64,000 bases of DNA. Source: Lacibacter sp. H375. GTDB lineage: Bacteria > Bacteroidota > Bacteroidia > Chitinophagales > Chitinophagaceae. The stretch is from contig NZ_JBBKTT010000001.1 of the NCBI RefSeq assembly GCF_037892425.1, positions 1,054,001-1,118,000 of the forward strand, read 5' to 3'. This document shows positions 26,481 through 36,321 of this stretch, in pieces. How positions within the stretch are numbered: the first letter of the stretch is position 1; each line of letters starts with the position of its first letter. Below the pieces are notes generated by a model. That model saw only the letters and a program-made list of their open reading frames with translations, made no database searches and was not told where the DNA came from. The translations under genes were made by a program, and so were the position numbers.

Positions 26481-28523
26481 TCATAGCTTGTTCACGAACG
26501 TCTTCTTCTGCACTCCCACACCACTAATCGTTACACTCTTCCAATTGGCAGGCAACACCGTTTTTAGTTGTGTAATACCAGCCGGCGTAATTTCCAATCC
26601 GCCAAAACCCATCAAAACGCTTTGTAAAATACCACCGGCACCTGTTGCGAAGTATGGATTGGTACCGCCTTTTGTTTCTGCAATAACACGGAAAGGCGGA
26701 TTGAGATTTGGAATGAACGCATCTTTAAACCAATGATATGCTTTCTCTGCGTTGCCGAGCCTTGCATACAAGGTGGTGAACACCGCTTGCGTCATTGCAG
26801 GTGTGCCTTCGTTTGGTACACGTTGTTCGTAGTATTCTAAGTCTTTCTTAATTGATGTTGCGTCTTTCACTTCTTTCAACGGATAAGCCAACAAGTTTAC
26901 ATCGGCCTGTTTAATGCCTTCGCCATTATACGTTGCATGCTCTCTTGTTACACCATCAGGGAATTTCAACACAGGAATATTATTCGCCACATTCATCCAA
27001 TCAGCATTTGGTGTGATGCCTAACAACTTTGCTGCCTCTGTTGCAAACTGTAAGTTGGCTTTTGCAGCAGCATTTGTAAACGCATTGTTATCTACATTCT
27101 CCGCCCACTCATCTGCAGCCACTACGTTTTTTATATCATACTTACCGGCACCGTTACGCTCAACTCTGCTTGCCCAGAAATCGGCTGTTGCACTAATGAT
27201 GGGATAACCTTTTTCTTTGAGCCATACTTTATCCTGTGTTACACAATAATAATTCCATGCTGCTATTGCAACACATGCAGTGATGTGATGTTCAAACGGA
27301 CCACTCAATGCCCACACAGGTGTTTCTTCAACTCCTGTTTCTGCACTTTCCCATGGGAACATCGCTCCTTTAAATCCTTTGCTGAATGCATTCCGTTTTG
27401 CAGCTTCCAATCGTTGAAAACGATATTCCATCATGCTTTTTGCAAGCTCAGGTTTTAATACGAGTAATGCAGGATACATCCACAACTCGGTATCCCAAAA
27501 TACATGACCGTTGTATCCCAATCCACTTAAGCCCATTGGTGAAGGCGATAATGCAGTGCCTTCTCTTGTGAACGAATACAAATGATAGAGCATGCTGTTA
27601 ACGTCTTGCTGATCCTGCGCTGCGGCTGCATCGCCTTCAATGGTAATGCGGCTGCTCCATAACTCATCCCATGCTTTGTTATGAAACTGCAGCAAGCGTT
27701 CTCTTCCTTCAAGCTTTGCATAAATAGTTAAACGTTCTGCTTCATTCAATGGATCATCGTGATGGGCAGAGGTAATAGATGAACCGGCAATAGAATAACG
27801 ATAGGTTTCACCTGCTTTTAATTGCTTAGTGAATTTTACCAGATGCATATTGTTATCCCACATTTCGTGGATCACCCTTGGTTCGCTGCCATGATGTTCG
27901 GTAAACAAAAACGTATTGCTTGCACACATCAGCAATTTACCTGTTGGACTTTTTGCTGAAGAAGTCAATAAACTCATGGTTACATGCGGACGATCAATTT
28001 CATTGTAATAATTCTGTACATCTTTCAACGCATCCGGTGCTTCCATTACACTGGCACCTGTGATGTTGATGTTCTTTTTCGGTGTAATAGTTATATCCAT
28101 CAATACCGTAAATGGCAAATGACGCAATGAATAGTATGTGTAAGTTACTGTTGCTTTATCTGCATAATCGAATGTTGTGGTAAAGCTGGCATGTTGCATA
28201 TCCAGTTCCTGTTTCATATTCGAAGCGGACTTTGCATCAATGCGTTTACCATCAATTTCCAGGTAACTGTTGAGCAAATTGAAACTTTTTAAGAAATTAC
28301 TGACCCTGCCACGACCATACAGATCGTATGCGCCAGCCAACACTACTTCCTTCACTTTAAATGGTTCAGGTGATGATACCACACCGATCATTCCGTTGGC
28401 AACGGTGATGCCATAGTAATTAGAAGGATCAAAACTGGTGGCAGAAATTTTCCAGGGATCGATTGTTTGAGCTGCTGTTGAAAAAGCAGCAAATAGCAAT
28501 GCAAGTACTGTTAATCGTTTCAT
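26481..28523 (-). CDS. Periplasmic GH65 alpha-glucoside hydrolase, kojibiose hydrolase-like
   Basis: This 680-residue GH65 protein has a signal peptide (FAAFSTAAQT). The catalytic acid is Glu472 in AADEWAENVDNN and a second Glu is Glu616 in FRVIAETKGG. From memory, the kojibiose (alpha-1,2) hydrolase FjGH65A of Flavobacterium johnsoniae uses Glu472 and Glu616 as acid and base, and the match in numbering is exact. GH65 phosphorylases instead have a phosphate-binding loop there. I therefore call it a hydrolase of alpha-1,2-linked glucosides, not a maltose or trehalose phosphorylase. A LacI-type operator (28598-28612) sits 75 bp upstream, tying it to the SusC/SusD locus. Confidence 0.87.
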   Translation of the reverse strand: MKRLTVLALLFAAFSTAAQTIDPWKISATSFDPSNYYGITVANGMIGVVSSPEPFKVKEVVLAGAYDLYGRGRVSNFLKSFNLLNSYLEIDGKRIDAKSASNMKQELDMQHASFTTTFDYADKATVTYTYYSLRHLPFTVLMDITITPKKNINITGASVMEAPDALKDVQNYYNEIDRPHVTMSLLTSSAKSPTGKLLMCASNTFLFTEHHGSEPRVIHEMWDNNMHLVKFTKQLKAGETYRYSIAGSSITSAHHDDPLNEAERLTIYAKLEGRERLLQFHNKAWDELWSSRITIEGDAAAAQDQQDVNSMLYHLYSFTREGTALSPSPMGLSGLGYNGHVFWDTELWMYPALLVLKPELAKSMMEYRFQRLEAAKRNAFSKGFKGAMFPWESAETGVEETPVWALSGPFEHHITACVAIAAWNYYCVTQDKVWLKEKGYPIISATADFWASRVERNGAGKYDIKNVVAADEWAENVDNNAFTNAAAKANLQFATEAAKLLGITPNADWMNVANNIPVLKFPDGVTREHATYNGEGIKQADVNLLAYPLKEVKDATSIKKDLEYYEQRVPNEGTPAMTQAVFTTLYARLGNAEKAYHWFKDAFIPNLNPPFRVIAETKGGTNPYFATGAGGILQSVLMGFGGLEITPAGITQLKTVLPANWKSVTISGVGVQKKTFVNKL

Positions 28524-28597
28524 GGCAATCTTCGTTAGAAGCAGAAAGATAGATACTAATAGCGAAAGGATTTAAATGCTTTGCTATTAAGAAAACT

Positions 28598-28612
28598 TGC
28601 AAACGATTGCGA
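28598..28612. promoter_or_regulatory. LacI-type operator before the GH65 gene
   Basis: TGCAAACGATTGCGA occurs here and, identically, at 41065-41079. It has the CG-centred, partly palindromic form of LacI/CcpA-family operators (TGnAAnCGnTTnCA). Both copies are followed by an ATTGCGnTGGAAAA-like stretch or contain part of it. Confidence 0.7.
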
Positions 28613-28626
28613 TGGAAAATTCCATC

Positions 28627-29556
28627 TCAAAATACCGGGTAATACAAACGAGTAACCCATTTTGTGGTATCTGGCTCTGCTCTTCTGTCTGTGATCATCA
28701 ATTCAAATGAAATAGCAGGAGAGGTAAATTGATAATCTGATTTGAATTGTTCCAATGCCCGTAACCCGTTATTAATAGTTCCCCTGCCTCCCTGAACATC
28801 AGCTATCAGCGTATTGCCCTTTACCATTTGTTTAAATAAAAAGTTGCCCTCATTGTCGATCACTTTATCAATGGGTAACGCCACCATAATTTCAAAATGA
28901 GAGCTATCCACCTGTTCTACATGCATCATTGGCTGGTTTACCTGCTTCGCATTTTTTTCGCTTGCATACACTCTTAACTGATCAATAAGTTGATATATCT
29001 CGGCTTCGTTTGGATGATGATCGAATGTTTTCCGTGTTGAAATAAATAATGAATCCGGTATTCGTCCATCTGTTATCTCTACGCCATAAATATTCTTTTT
29101 GTCTTCAGCAAAGCTGACAAACCGTTGCAGCAGATCGTCTATCACCGTTTCATAGCTTTTCATCATTTGCCATTTTCTGAAACGTGTAAAGGGATTTATT
29201 CCAGTTGCAACATTGCTGATCACGGAGATCTTGGTCTTTGTTACCGAATCATTCACAAAGCCAATTTCATTGAAAATAGTGTCCCCCTCTTTTAGAGCAT
29301 CAAATGTTACGGATGTATAAGTCGCTCCACCGAGTTTCAGTTGATAATCCTTGTATTGAATAAGATCAGATGTAAATGACTCTTTGGGTAACCATTTACT
29401 CCAACCTTGTTTATTACCAATTAACACCAAAACATTTTTATCAATGCATTTAACAGAAACTGTTTTGCTGATTGTTATTGTTGATGGAATAAATACATAA
29501 ATAAATACGAGCAAGATTATAAGAATAAATGCCACTATAAATACCACACGTTTCAT
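28627..29556 (-). CDS. Membrane-anchored SRPBCC plus GyrI-like small-molecule-binding protein
   Basis: An N-terminal helix (VVFIVAFILIILLVFIYVF) anchors a protein of 309 aa. The first part (GWSKWLPKESF onward, about 40-150) resembles an SRPBCC/START fold. The second (about 155-309, ending TRLYYPVF) resembles the GyrI-like effector-binding domain of AraC/MerR-type regulators, without any DNA-binding domain. Such fusions occur in Bacteroidota and probably bind a small ligand. It lies 23 bp after the second FG-GAP gene and before the operator of the GH65 gene, so it may be the last gene of that transcript. Confidence 0.65.
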   Translation of the reverse strand: MKRVVFIVAFILIILLVFIYVFIPSTITISKTVSVKCIDKNVLVLIGNKQGWSKWLPKESFTSDLIQYKDYQLKLGGATYTSVTFDALKEGDTIFNEIGFVNDSVTKTKISVISNVATGINPFTRFRKWQMMKSYETVIDDLLQRFVSFAEDKKNIYGVEITDGRIPDSLFISTRKTFDHHPNEAEIYQLIDQLRVYASEKNAKQVNQPMMHVEQVDSSHFEIMVALPIDKVIDNEGNFLFKQMVKGNTLIADVQGGRGTINNGLRALEQFKSDYQFTSPAISFELMITDRRAEPDTTKWVTRLYYPVF

Positions 29557-29579
29557 GATCCAATCTGCGTTTAATTAGT

Positions 29580-32500
29580 TTATTGTTTGATAAGCATGAG
29601 GCTATCATTGTTTCGTGCAAGTAAAAATGCCTGCTGCTTATTTACCTGTATCGATTTGATTTTTCTGATTTGCCCCTTGATCACAATGTTTGGATAAGCG
29701 GCTTCAAATTCTCCTTTGCCTTTATTGAGCAGCACAGTACCATAGTCAGCGTCGTATCTGCCCATTTGAATATTGTTTTCCCTGAAGTTGCCTCCTAATA
29801 ACAGATCAGGAAGTTTATCTCCATTGGCATCCAGTACAACTGCAGATCGATATGTTGTTAACTGTGCTTTCCACGGAAATGGTTTCATAGCAAAATTCAA
29901 TTGCCCGTCGTTGATGAATACCGCACTCTCAAAACAATCGGCACTATAAGTAACAGCATTACTCAGCATTGATTTACTGAATATGTCGCCCAGTTTTGCT
30001 TTTGCAAAATCATCGGCATATAGAAATTTCTTTTTCAGAAATGGCAATTGCTTTTCCAGTTCTGCTTTGTTAGCAAACGGAATTTCCTTTCCATTTAGAA
30101 AATAGGTAAGCACCTGTTCCTTTTTGCCGTTCTCATCAAAATCGTTGTAATACATCTTGACAGGTTCTGCTGATGTAGCTTTCAAACGACTGTTTAATCC
30201 AAGATTACCCGCTACTATATCAATATCTCCATCATTATCAATATCAACAGGTAATGCAAAATTCCACCAGCCTTTCTTATCGGTCAGTTTCCTTTTACTG
30301 AAACTTCCTTTGTTATTGATGAATGTAACAAGCCCATCCCATTGCAATGATAACAGGAGATCAGCATCGCCATCTTTATCCATATCTGTCCACGAAGCGC
30401 CTGTAACCATTCCGATGGTTTGTAACTCTTTACTGTACTGAGCTGTTACATCTTTAAACTTTCCTGTTTTATCATTAGCCAGCAAATAAGAGCGAGGCGT
30501 TTCACCATATGCCCAAGGAACAGTTCGTCCTCCAATAAACAGATCAACAAATCCATCACCGGTAAAATCAGCTGTTGCTATAGTTCCTGCGGTTACATAG
30601 ATATTATTGACAGCATTATCTATCAATGAAAAATTTGCCTTCCCGTCGTTCAGGAAAACTCTTGTTTGCTCATACTTGTTCTTGCCATAGTATTCATTAC
30701 CTCCGCTTGCAAGAATGAGATCATTACTGCTATCATTATTGACATCAACAATTACAGCATCGGTGATCTCAAACATACTATCCGCTTCCAGTTGTGGTTG
30801 TACTGTTTTTATGAACTTACCTTCATCCGTTTGAAGAAATAAAGTTGGCTTATATGTTTTGCTGCTGCCAATAAACACATCTTCCAGGCCATCCATATTT
30901 ACATCGCCTGTTGCCAACGCAGGGCCTTCTGTGGTAAGCATATGTGGCAATAAGTATTCACGGTTAAATTCATTAAACTCATTTTCATGGTGTAGAAATT
31001 CTAAACCCGATGCTTGAGTAATGTCTGTAAACTGTAATTGCTTTTTCCATGCAGATGCATTGAATTTTAAATAGTCAAATTGAGGTAATCCCTTTCGATA
31101 TTGTGTCTTTATCTTTTTACCTGTAACGATAAGTTTTTCATAAGTACGATCGGGCCATATCAAAATAACAGAATCGGCTTTTACTTTTTGCAACCCAATG
31201 TGCATTGGTATTTCCATACTGCTTTGAAAGCCTCGTACCGGTTGTTTTTCAAACGCATGAATATTGCCGGCGCTATCATATACAAGTACAGATGCTCCAA
31301 GTGCATTGTGGTTCACGCTATCGCCCTTTAGCTCCAGTGAAAGGTATTGCTGTTGCTGATTATCATTTGATGTGTTCTTATACAGCATTACTGCATCATC
31401 AATATTGTTGACCACAATATCAAGATCACCATCGTTATCCAGATCAGCATACACAGCACCATTACTGAATGTTGGCTCATCATTTTTGATAAGCGGAGCT
31501 TCATCACTAAACTGTACTTCACCTTTATTACGGTAAAACTTATTAGGCAGTTTGATCTGGGGAAACTTGTCGATCACCGTCATTTCCTGTTCGCCCAATT
31601 TTCCCTCTCTGATCTTCTGTTGAATTTCAGCATCTCCCACATAGTTTACATAATCAATATCATTCAATCGTTTGGGAATACCATTGCTTACAAAGAGATC
31701 TTTCAAACCATCATTATCAAAATCTAACCAAAGCGGAGCCCAACTCCAGTCAGTTGCGTAAACACCAGCGTACAAACCAACTTCACTAAACATTCCATTT
31801 CCTCTGTTCAACTGCAATGCATTTCGTGCATATTGATAATTGTACCCATAACGAAGTTTCATATTAAACGTTTCGTATTCATCTTCACCAAGACTACGTT
31901 TGAGAATATAAGGGTCCTGCGGTAACATATCCATTGAAATGATCTCAGGCAATGCATCATTGTTGATATCAGCAATATCCACACCCATACTGAACTGGCT
32001 GGTATGCATCATGCGCTCATTCAATTCTTCTTTGAATGTTCCGTTTTGCTGATTGATATAGAGATAATCGTTCTCATGAAAATCATTGCCAATATAAAGA
32101 TCAGGCCAGCCATCTTTGTTAATATCACTCACACAAATGCCCAGGCCATAACCAATAGCTGAACTGTTGATGCCGGTTTCTTTTGTTACATCAATATATT
32201 TACCTTTCTCATTTTTGTAAAAGCGATCGCCGCTTAATGGATGATAAGTGTTTAGAAAGTTTGCACGTGCCGCAAAAGTGCCGTTATGATGCACGGAATG
32301 ATTCATCAGGTAAATATCAAGATCTCCATCAAGGTCATAATCAAAAAAAGCAGCTTGCGTACTGAAACCGGAGAAGTCAAGACCATATGCAGTTGCCTGA
32401 TCTTCATAAACAGGAACTCCACTCTTGATTTCTTTACAGATCAACAATTGATTTTTCCCTTTTAATACTTCATACTGGCCAACACGACATACATAAATAT

Positions 32501-32879
32501 CCAGCAAGCCATCATTGTTAATATCAACCACACTTACACCGGTACTCCAACCACCATCATTGGGGATAGCAGCTTCCTTTGTTACATTTGTAAACTGTAA
32601 GGAGCCTTTATTGATAAATAATTTATTCTGCGCCTGGTTGGAAGCAAAGAACAGATCGATCAGGCCGTCGTTATTAAAATCACCTGCACCAACGCCTGCT
32701 CCGTTGTAGAAATACATGTAATTAAACATATTGAAAGCAGGAGTAGCGGTGAGTTTATTTGTAAACTGCAGACCTGTTTGCTCACTCTTCATCAATTCAA
32801 ACAACGGTTGTTGTTTAGGTGATGAACAGGATACAAGTATAACCAGTAAACTATAAATAAGAAAAATTCTATTACTCAC
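29580..32879 (-). CDS. Giant FG-GAP/VCBS-repeat lipoprotein with UnbV/ASPIC domain (copy 2)
   Basis: This 1099-residue lipoprotein (VILVSC) is built of FG-GAP/VCBS repeats with Ca-binding DxDxDG-like loops (for example DFNNDGLIDLF, DYDLDGDLDIY, DLDNDGDLDIV) forming beta-propeller blades. A UnbV/ASPIC-like segment is near the middle (VILIWPDRTYEKL). It is a paralogue of the gene just upstream, from which it is separated by only 2 bp. Such proteins accompany SusC/SusD systems in Bacteroidota and are thought to be surface binding or scaffold proteins; no catalytic motif is visible. Binding of glycan or protein at the cell surface is inferred. Confidence 0.88.
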   Translation of the reverse strand: MSNRIFLIYSLLVILVSCSSPKQQPLFELMKSEQTGLQFTNKLTATPAFNMFNYMYFYNGAGVGAGDFNNDGLIDLFFASNQAQNKLFINKGSLQFTNVTKEAAIPNDGGWSTGVSVVDINNDGLLDIYVCRVGQYEVLKGKNQLLICKEIKSGVPVYEDQATAYGLDFSGFSTQAAFFDYDLDGDLDIYLMNHSVHHNGTFAARANFLNTYHPLSGDRFYKNEKGKYIDVTKETGINSSAIGYGLGICVSDINKDGWPDLYIGNDFHENDYLYINQQNGTFKEELNERMMHTSQFSMGVDIADINNDALPEIISMDMLPQDPYILKRSLGEDEYETFNMKLRYGYNYQYARNALQLNRGNGMFSEVGLYAGVYATDWSWAPLWLDFDNDGLKDLFVSNGIPKRLNDIDYVNYVGDAEIQQKIREGKLGEQEMTVIDKFPQIKLPNKFYRNKGEVQFSDEAPLIKNDEPTFSNGAVYADLDNDGDLDIVVNNIDDAVMLYKNTSNDNQQQQYLSLELKGDSVNHNALGASVLVYDSAGNIHAFEKQPVRGFQSSMEIPMHIGLQKVKADSVILIWPDRTYEKLIVTGKKIKTQYRKGLPQFDYLKFNASAWKKQLQFTDITQASGLEFLHHENEFNEFNREYLLPHMLTTEGPALATGDVNMDGLEDVFIGSSKTYKPTLFLQTDEGKFIKTVQPQLEADSMFEITDAVIVDVNNDSSNDLILASGGNEYYGKNKYEQTRVFLNDGKANFSLIDNAVNNIYVTAGTIATADFTGDGFVDLFIGGRTVPWAYGETPRSYLLANDKTGKFKDVTAQYSKELQTIGMVTGASWTDMDKDGDADLLLSLQWDGLVTFINNKGSFSKRKLTDKKGWWNFALPVDIDNDGDIDIVAGNLGLNSRLKATSAEPVKMYYNDFDENGKKEQVLTYFLNGKEIPFANKAELEKQLPFLKKKFLYADDFAKAKLGDIFSKSMLSNAVTYSADCFESAVFINDGQLNFAMKPFPWKAQLTTYRSAVVLDANGDKLPDLLLGGNFRENNIQMGRYDADYGTVLLNKGKGEFEAAYPNIVIKGQIRKIKSIQVNKQQAFLLARNNDSLMLIKQ

Positions 32880-32881
32880 AT

Positions 32882-35800
32882 TTATTTATTTAAGCTATAC
32901 AACACAGGTGTATCATTGTTTTGCAGAAACAGTATGGCCTTACCATTTCGGGTTGATATCCATTGAATATCCCGTACCATACCACGTACAAAAATGCCTG
33001 ATTGATTTTGCATTAATGTTTGCCATTGCCGGTTTCCCTTATTTAACATTACAGTACCATAACCTGCATCTAACCGGCCAAACTGGGGAATAAAGTTGAA
33101 TTCATTACCCGCCATGATCAGGTCAGTTTTTCCATCATTATTTATATCTTTTGCTACAATGGCATTGATGCTGCTTAGCTGTGCTAACAAAGGAAGAGGC
33201 TGCACAGAAAACTTACCATTCCCATCGTTCCATGCAATACAACTGCTGCCGTAATTCACCTGCTTCAGCACACACTTTTCCAAAATATCTGCAGCAAAAA
33301 GTTGCTGAATGGTTTTGGTTGCAAAATCTGCGTGCTTTAGGTTTTGTTTTTTCAAGGATGGTATCTGCTCCTGTAATTCACGTTTCAGAAAAACAGGTTT
33401 ATCTTTTTGATCAATTGATTTTGTAATGATTTTTTCAGGTATTCCGTTTCCATCAAAATCGCTGATGAACATTCTTACAGGATTGCTGCTGTCTGCATGC
33501 AGATAAAAATTATTTCCGTAGTTGCCTAGTATAAGATCATCATCACCATCAGCATCCAGATCTGCTGCAGTGATCGTTTGCCACCAACCGGATAACTGGT
33601 TTAATGAAGAGGGTATTTCTTCATACTTTTTATTCCTGTAGCTATAAAAATGGGGCGCCATCCATTCACCTGTTATAATAAGTTCTTTCTTTGCATCTCC
33701 ATTCACATCAGCAAATACAGCAGCTGTAACCATTCCAATGTTCTTAATTGTTGTGTTTAACTGTGCTGTTGCATCAGAGAATATTCCTTTTCCATCATTG
33801 ATCAATAGAGTGCTTTGTGGTGTTACGCCATAGTTGTAAGATTTACTTCTCCCACCAACGAATAAATCGGGATCACCATCATCATCAATATCATTGGCAA
33901 CAATTACACCTGTGTTATCAGCATTGGCAGGCAAGGCTTGCACATCATAACTAAAGTTTCCTTTTCCATCATTGCGATATAAACGATTCCTGATCTCGGC
34001 TTTTTGAGATGGCTGAGTATGTCCGCCACTACCAACAATCAGATCAAGATCTTTGTCGCCATCTGCATCTATCATCAAGCTTGTTACATCTTCGTATAAT
34101 TTCATTTCATCAAACAACGGCTGTTGCTTCTTCACAAAACCGGTATTTGTTTGCAGATACAACTGGCCCGCTTGCCCCATTGCCCCGCAGATATATACAT
34201 CATCCAGTCCATCGTTGTTGACATCTCCCACAGCAGCACGTGGACCTTGTGCACTTAGTTTAACAGGAATATTCCGTTCATAGTAAAAATCAACAAACTC
34301 ATTTTCCTTGTGTGCTTCAAAAATGCTGTCTGTCTTTACAAAAAGAGGTTGTGCTCCCTGATAGGGTTCATTCAACTTTGTTTCATTCCCGGTTTGTTGA
34401 ACAAAATGAAGTTGATTGATGCCCGGTTTTTTGATAACTGTTTGTGTAAGATTTGGCCATATGATCAACAAGCTGTCAATATTTTTATTGCCGAAGCCAA
34501 TCGTTTGCCTGTAATCACAACTGCTTTGAAAGCCACGGCTCGGAATTACTTCACGACTGATGATCTCACCGCCCGCATAAAGTTTTATTTTACTGCCAAT
34601 GGCAAATGTGTTTTGTTCTTTTCCTTTTAGTTGAACAGTGATGTAGTTATTCTTCAGTTGATCGTTTGAGTGATTACGATATACAAATGCCTTTTCGTTT
34701 ACATTATTTACAACGAGGTCGAGATCGCCATCATTATCCAGATCAGCATAAGCAGCACCGTTGCTGAAGCTTTTTTGTGTAAACCCGTTCGCCTCGCCGG
34801 CATCAGTAAATTTCAGGTCGCCTTTATTATGATAAAATTTATTGAGTATAGGTGTTGATGGCATTTTATTGATAACCTCACTTACTTCTTTCTTTTCACC
34901 GGTCATAACCATGCGTTGAATAATTTCGTCAGCAAAAAAATCTATAAAATCCTGATCAGTGACATCATGATAAATGCCGTTGCATACATACAGGTCACTC
35001 AAGCCATCATTATCAGCATCAAAAATTAATCCTCCCCAACTCCAATCACTACCAGCCACTCCGCTGATATGTGCTGTTTCCATAAAAGCACCGCTTTGAT
35101 TATTTACCTGCAACGTATTCTGCATGTATTGGTGATAGAAACCTTCTTTCACTTTTCTTGTATGAACTTCTACATTGTCATAGCTTGATGTTGTTTTCAA
35201 ACGATAATCATCAGCAGGGTACATATCTGTTACAAAAATATCCGGGTAATCGTCATTATTAATATCAGCCATATCGGCTCCCATTGATGATAAACTGATA
35301 TGCTGCATACGTTGTTCAAGCTCTTCTTTGAACGTTCCGTCTTTTTGATTGATGTAGAGATAGTCCCTTTCAAAAAAATCATTTGAGATATACAGATCAG
35401 GATAATGATCACCATTAATATCGCCCACTGTTACACCAAGACCAAAACCTATTAAGCTTCCGTAAATACCAGCCTGTTCACTTACATCGGTAAACCTGCC
35501 GTTATCATTACGTAACAATTTATCACCGCCTCCTTTTATAAATTCTTCAACAGGCCAATCCTTTGCACGGAGGTTCCGCTTATTGCTATAGTTGAGTGTA
35601 TTAACAGGAATGAAACTATTGTTCAGTAAATAACAATCGAGATCACCATCGAGATCATAATCAAAAAAAGCAGCGTGAGTTGTAAACGAAGCATCATCTA
35701 ACCCATAATCTTTTGCTTTTTCTGTAAACGTTCCGTTCTTATTGTTGATGTATAATTCATTCTCCTGCCCAACTCCCTTTTGGTATCCGGCATTGCAAAC

Positions 35801-36187
35801 ATAAATATCCAACCAACCATCGGCATTTAGATCAACCATTACCACACCGGTGCTCCACTTTTTTTTCTCAGCGAAGCCTGCTTTTTCGCTGATGTCTTCA
35901 AACTTAAAACCACCTTTATTCAGGTAAAGTTTATTAGGGCCAATATTCGCTGTAAAAAAAACATCGGGCAGGCTGTCGTTATTTATATCACCAATTGCAA
36001 CACCGCCTCCATTATAGAAATTACGATAGCTGAAAATATTAAAGTCCTTACTGTCGTCCACCTGGTTGGCAAAATCAATTCCACTGTGTTCAACCAACTC
36101 AAAAAGTGTTTCACTTTTTTTATCGCTACAGGAAACAACAGTAAGAAAACAGAGAATGACAATTGCAATTTTTAACCTCAGGTTCAT
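32882..36187 (-). CDS. Giant FG-GAP/VCBS-repeat lipoprotein with UnbV/ASPIC domain (copy 1)
   Basis: A lipoprotein signal (LTVVSC) is followed by about 1080 residues of FG-GAP repeats (DINNDSLPDVFF, DLNADGWLDIY, DYDLDGDLDCY, DLDADGDDDLIL) and a UnbV/ASPIC segment (LLIWPNLTQ). It is nearly the same size as the following gene (1101 against 1099 aa) and has the same domain order, so the pair arose by tandem duplication that has since diverged. The SusD gene lies upstream across a terminator-like hairpin, so expression may depend on read-through or on a separate promoter. The likely role is binding or scaffolding at the outer membrane. Confidence 0.88.
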   Translation of the reverse strand: MNLRLKIAIVILCFLTVVSCSDKKSETLFELVEHSGIDFANQVDDSKDFNIFSYRNFYNGGGVAIGDINNDSLPDVFFTANIGPNKLYLNKGGFKFEDISEKAGFAEKKKWSTGVVMVDLNADGWLDIYVCNAGYQKGVGQENELYINNKNGTFTEKAKDYGLDDASFTTHAAFFDYDLDGDLDCYLLNNSFIPVNTLNYSNKRNLRAKDWPVEEFIKGGGDKLLRNDNGRFTDVSEQAGIYGSLIGFGLGVTVGDINGDHYPDLYISNDFFERDYLYINQKDGTFKEELEQRMQHISLSSMGADMADINNDDYPDIFVTDMYPADDYRLKTTSSYDNVEVHTRKVKEGFYHQYMQNTLQVNNQSGAFMETAHISGVAGSDWSWGGLIFDADNDGLSDLYVCNGIYHDVTDQDFIDFFADEIIQRMVMTGEKKEVSEVINKMPSTPILNKFYHNKGDLKFTDAGEANGFTQKSFSNGAAYADLDNDGDLDLVVNNVNEKAFVYRNHSNDQLKNNYITVQLKGKEQNTFAIGSKIKLYAGGEIISREVIPSRGFQSSCDYRQTIGFGNKNIDSLLIIWPNLTQTVIKKPGINQLHFVQQTGNETKLNEPYQGAQPLFVKTDSIFEAHKENEFVDFYYERNIPVKLSAQGPRAAVGDVNNDGLDDVYICGAMGQAGQLYLQTNTGFVKKQQPLFDEMKLYEDVTSLMIDADGDKDLDLIVGSGGHTQPSQKAEIRNRLYRNDGKGNFSYDVQALPANADNTGVIVANDIDDDGDPDLFVGGRSKSYNYGVTPQSTLLINDGKGIFSDATAQLNTTIKNIGMVTAAVFADVNGDAKKELIITGEWMAPHFYSYRNKKYEEIPSSLNQLSGWWQTITAADLDADGDDDLILGNYGNNFYLHADSSNPVRMFISDFDGNGIPEKIITKSIDQKDKPVFLKRELQEQIPSLKKQNLKHADFATKTIQQLFAADILEKCVLKQVNYGSSCIAWNDGNGKFSVQPLPLLAQLSSINAIVAKDINNDGKTDLIMAGNEFNFIPQFGRLDAGYGTVMLNKGNRQWQTLMQNQSGIFVRGMVRDIQWISTRNGKAILFLQNNDTPVLYSLNK

Positions 36188-36264
36188 AGCTCAGTGTAAG
36201 AATGAAAGAAATTCAATTTAGTTGAAAATGTTGAGTTCTTTTGTCGGCCTGTCAATAAAATATA

Positions 36265-36295
36265 TCAAAAAAAGAGGCCACTTAAACAAGTGACC
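36265..36295 (-). terminator. Terminator after susD
   Basis: On the minus strand GGTCACTT...AAGTGGCC (36276-36295, loop of 4) is followed by a T-rich run covering 36265-36273. It lies 27 bp beyond the SusD stop and before the FG-GAP genes, so it could lower their transcription relative to susCD. Confidence 0.7.
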
Positions 36296-36321
36296 CCTTT
36301 CCCTATTGATTATGATAAAAA

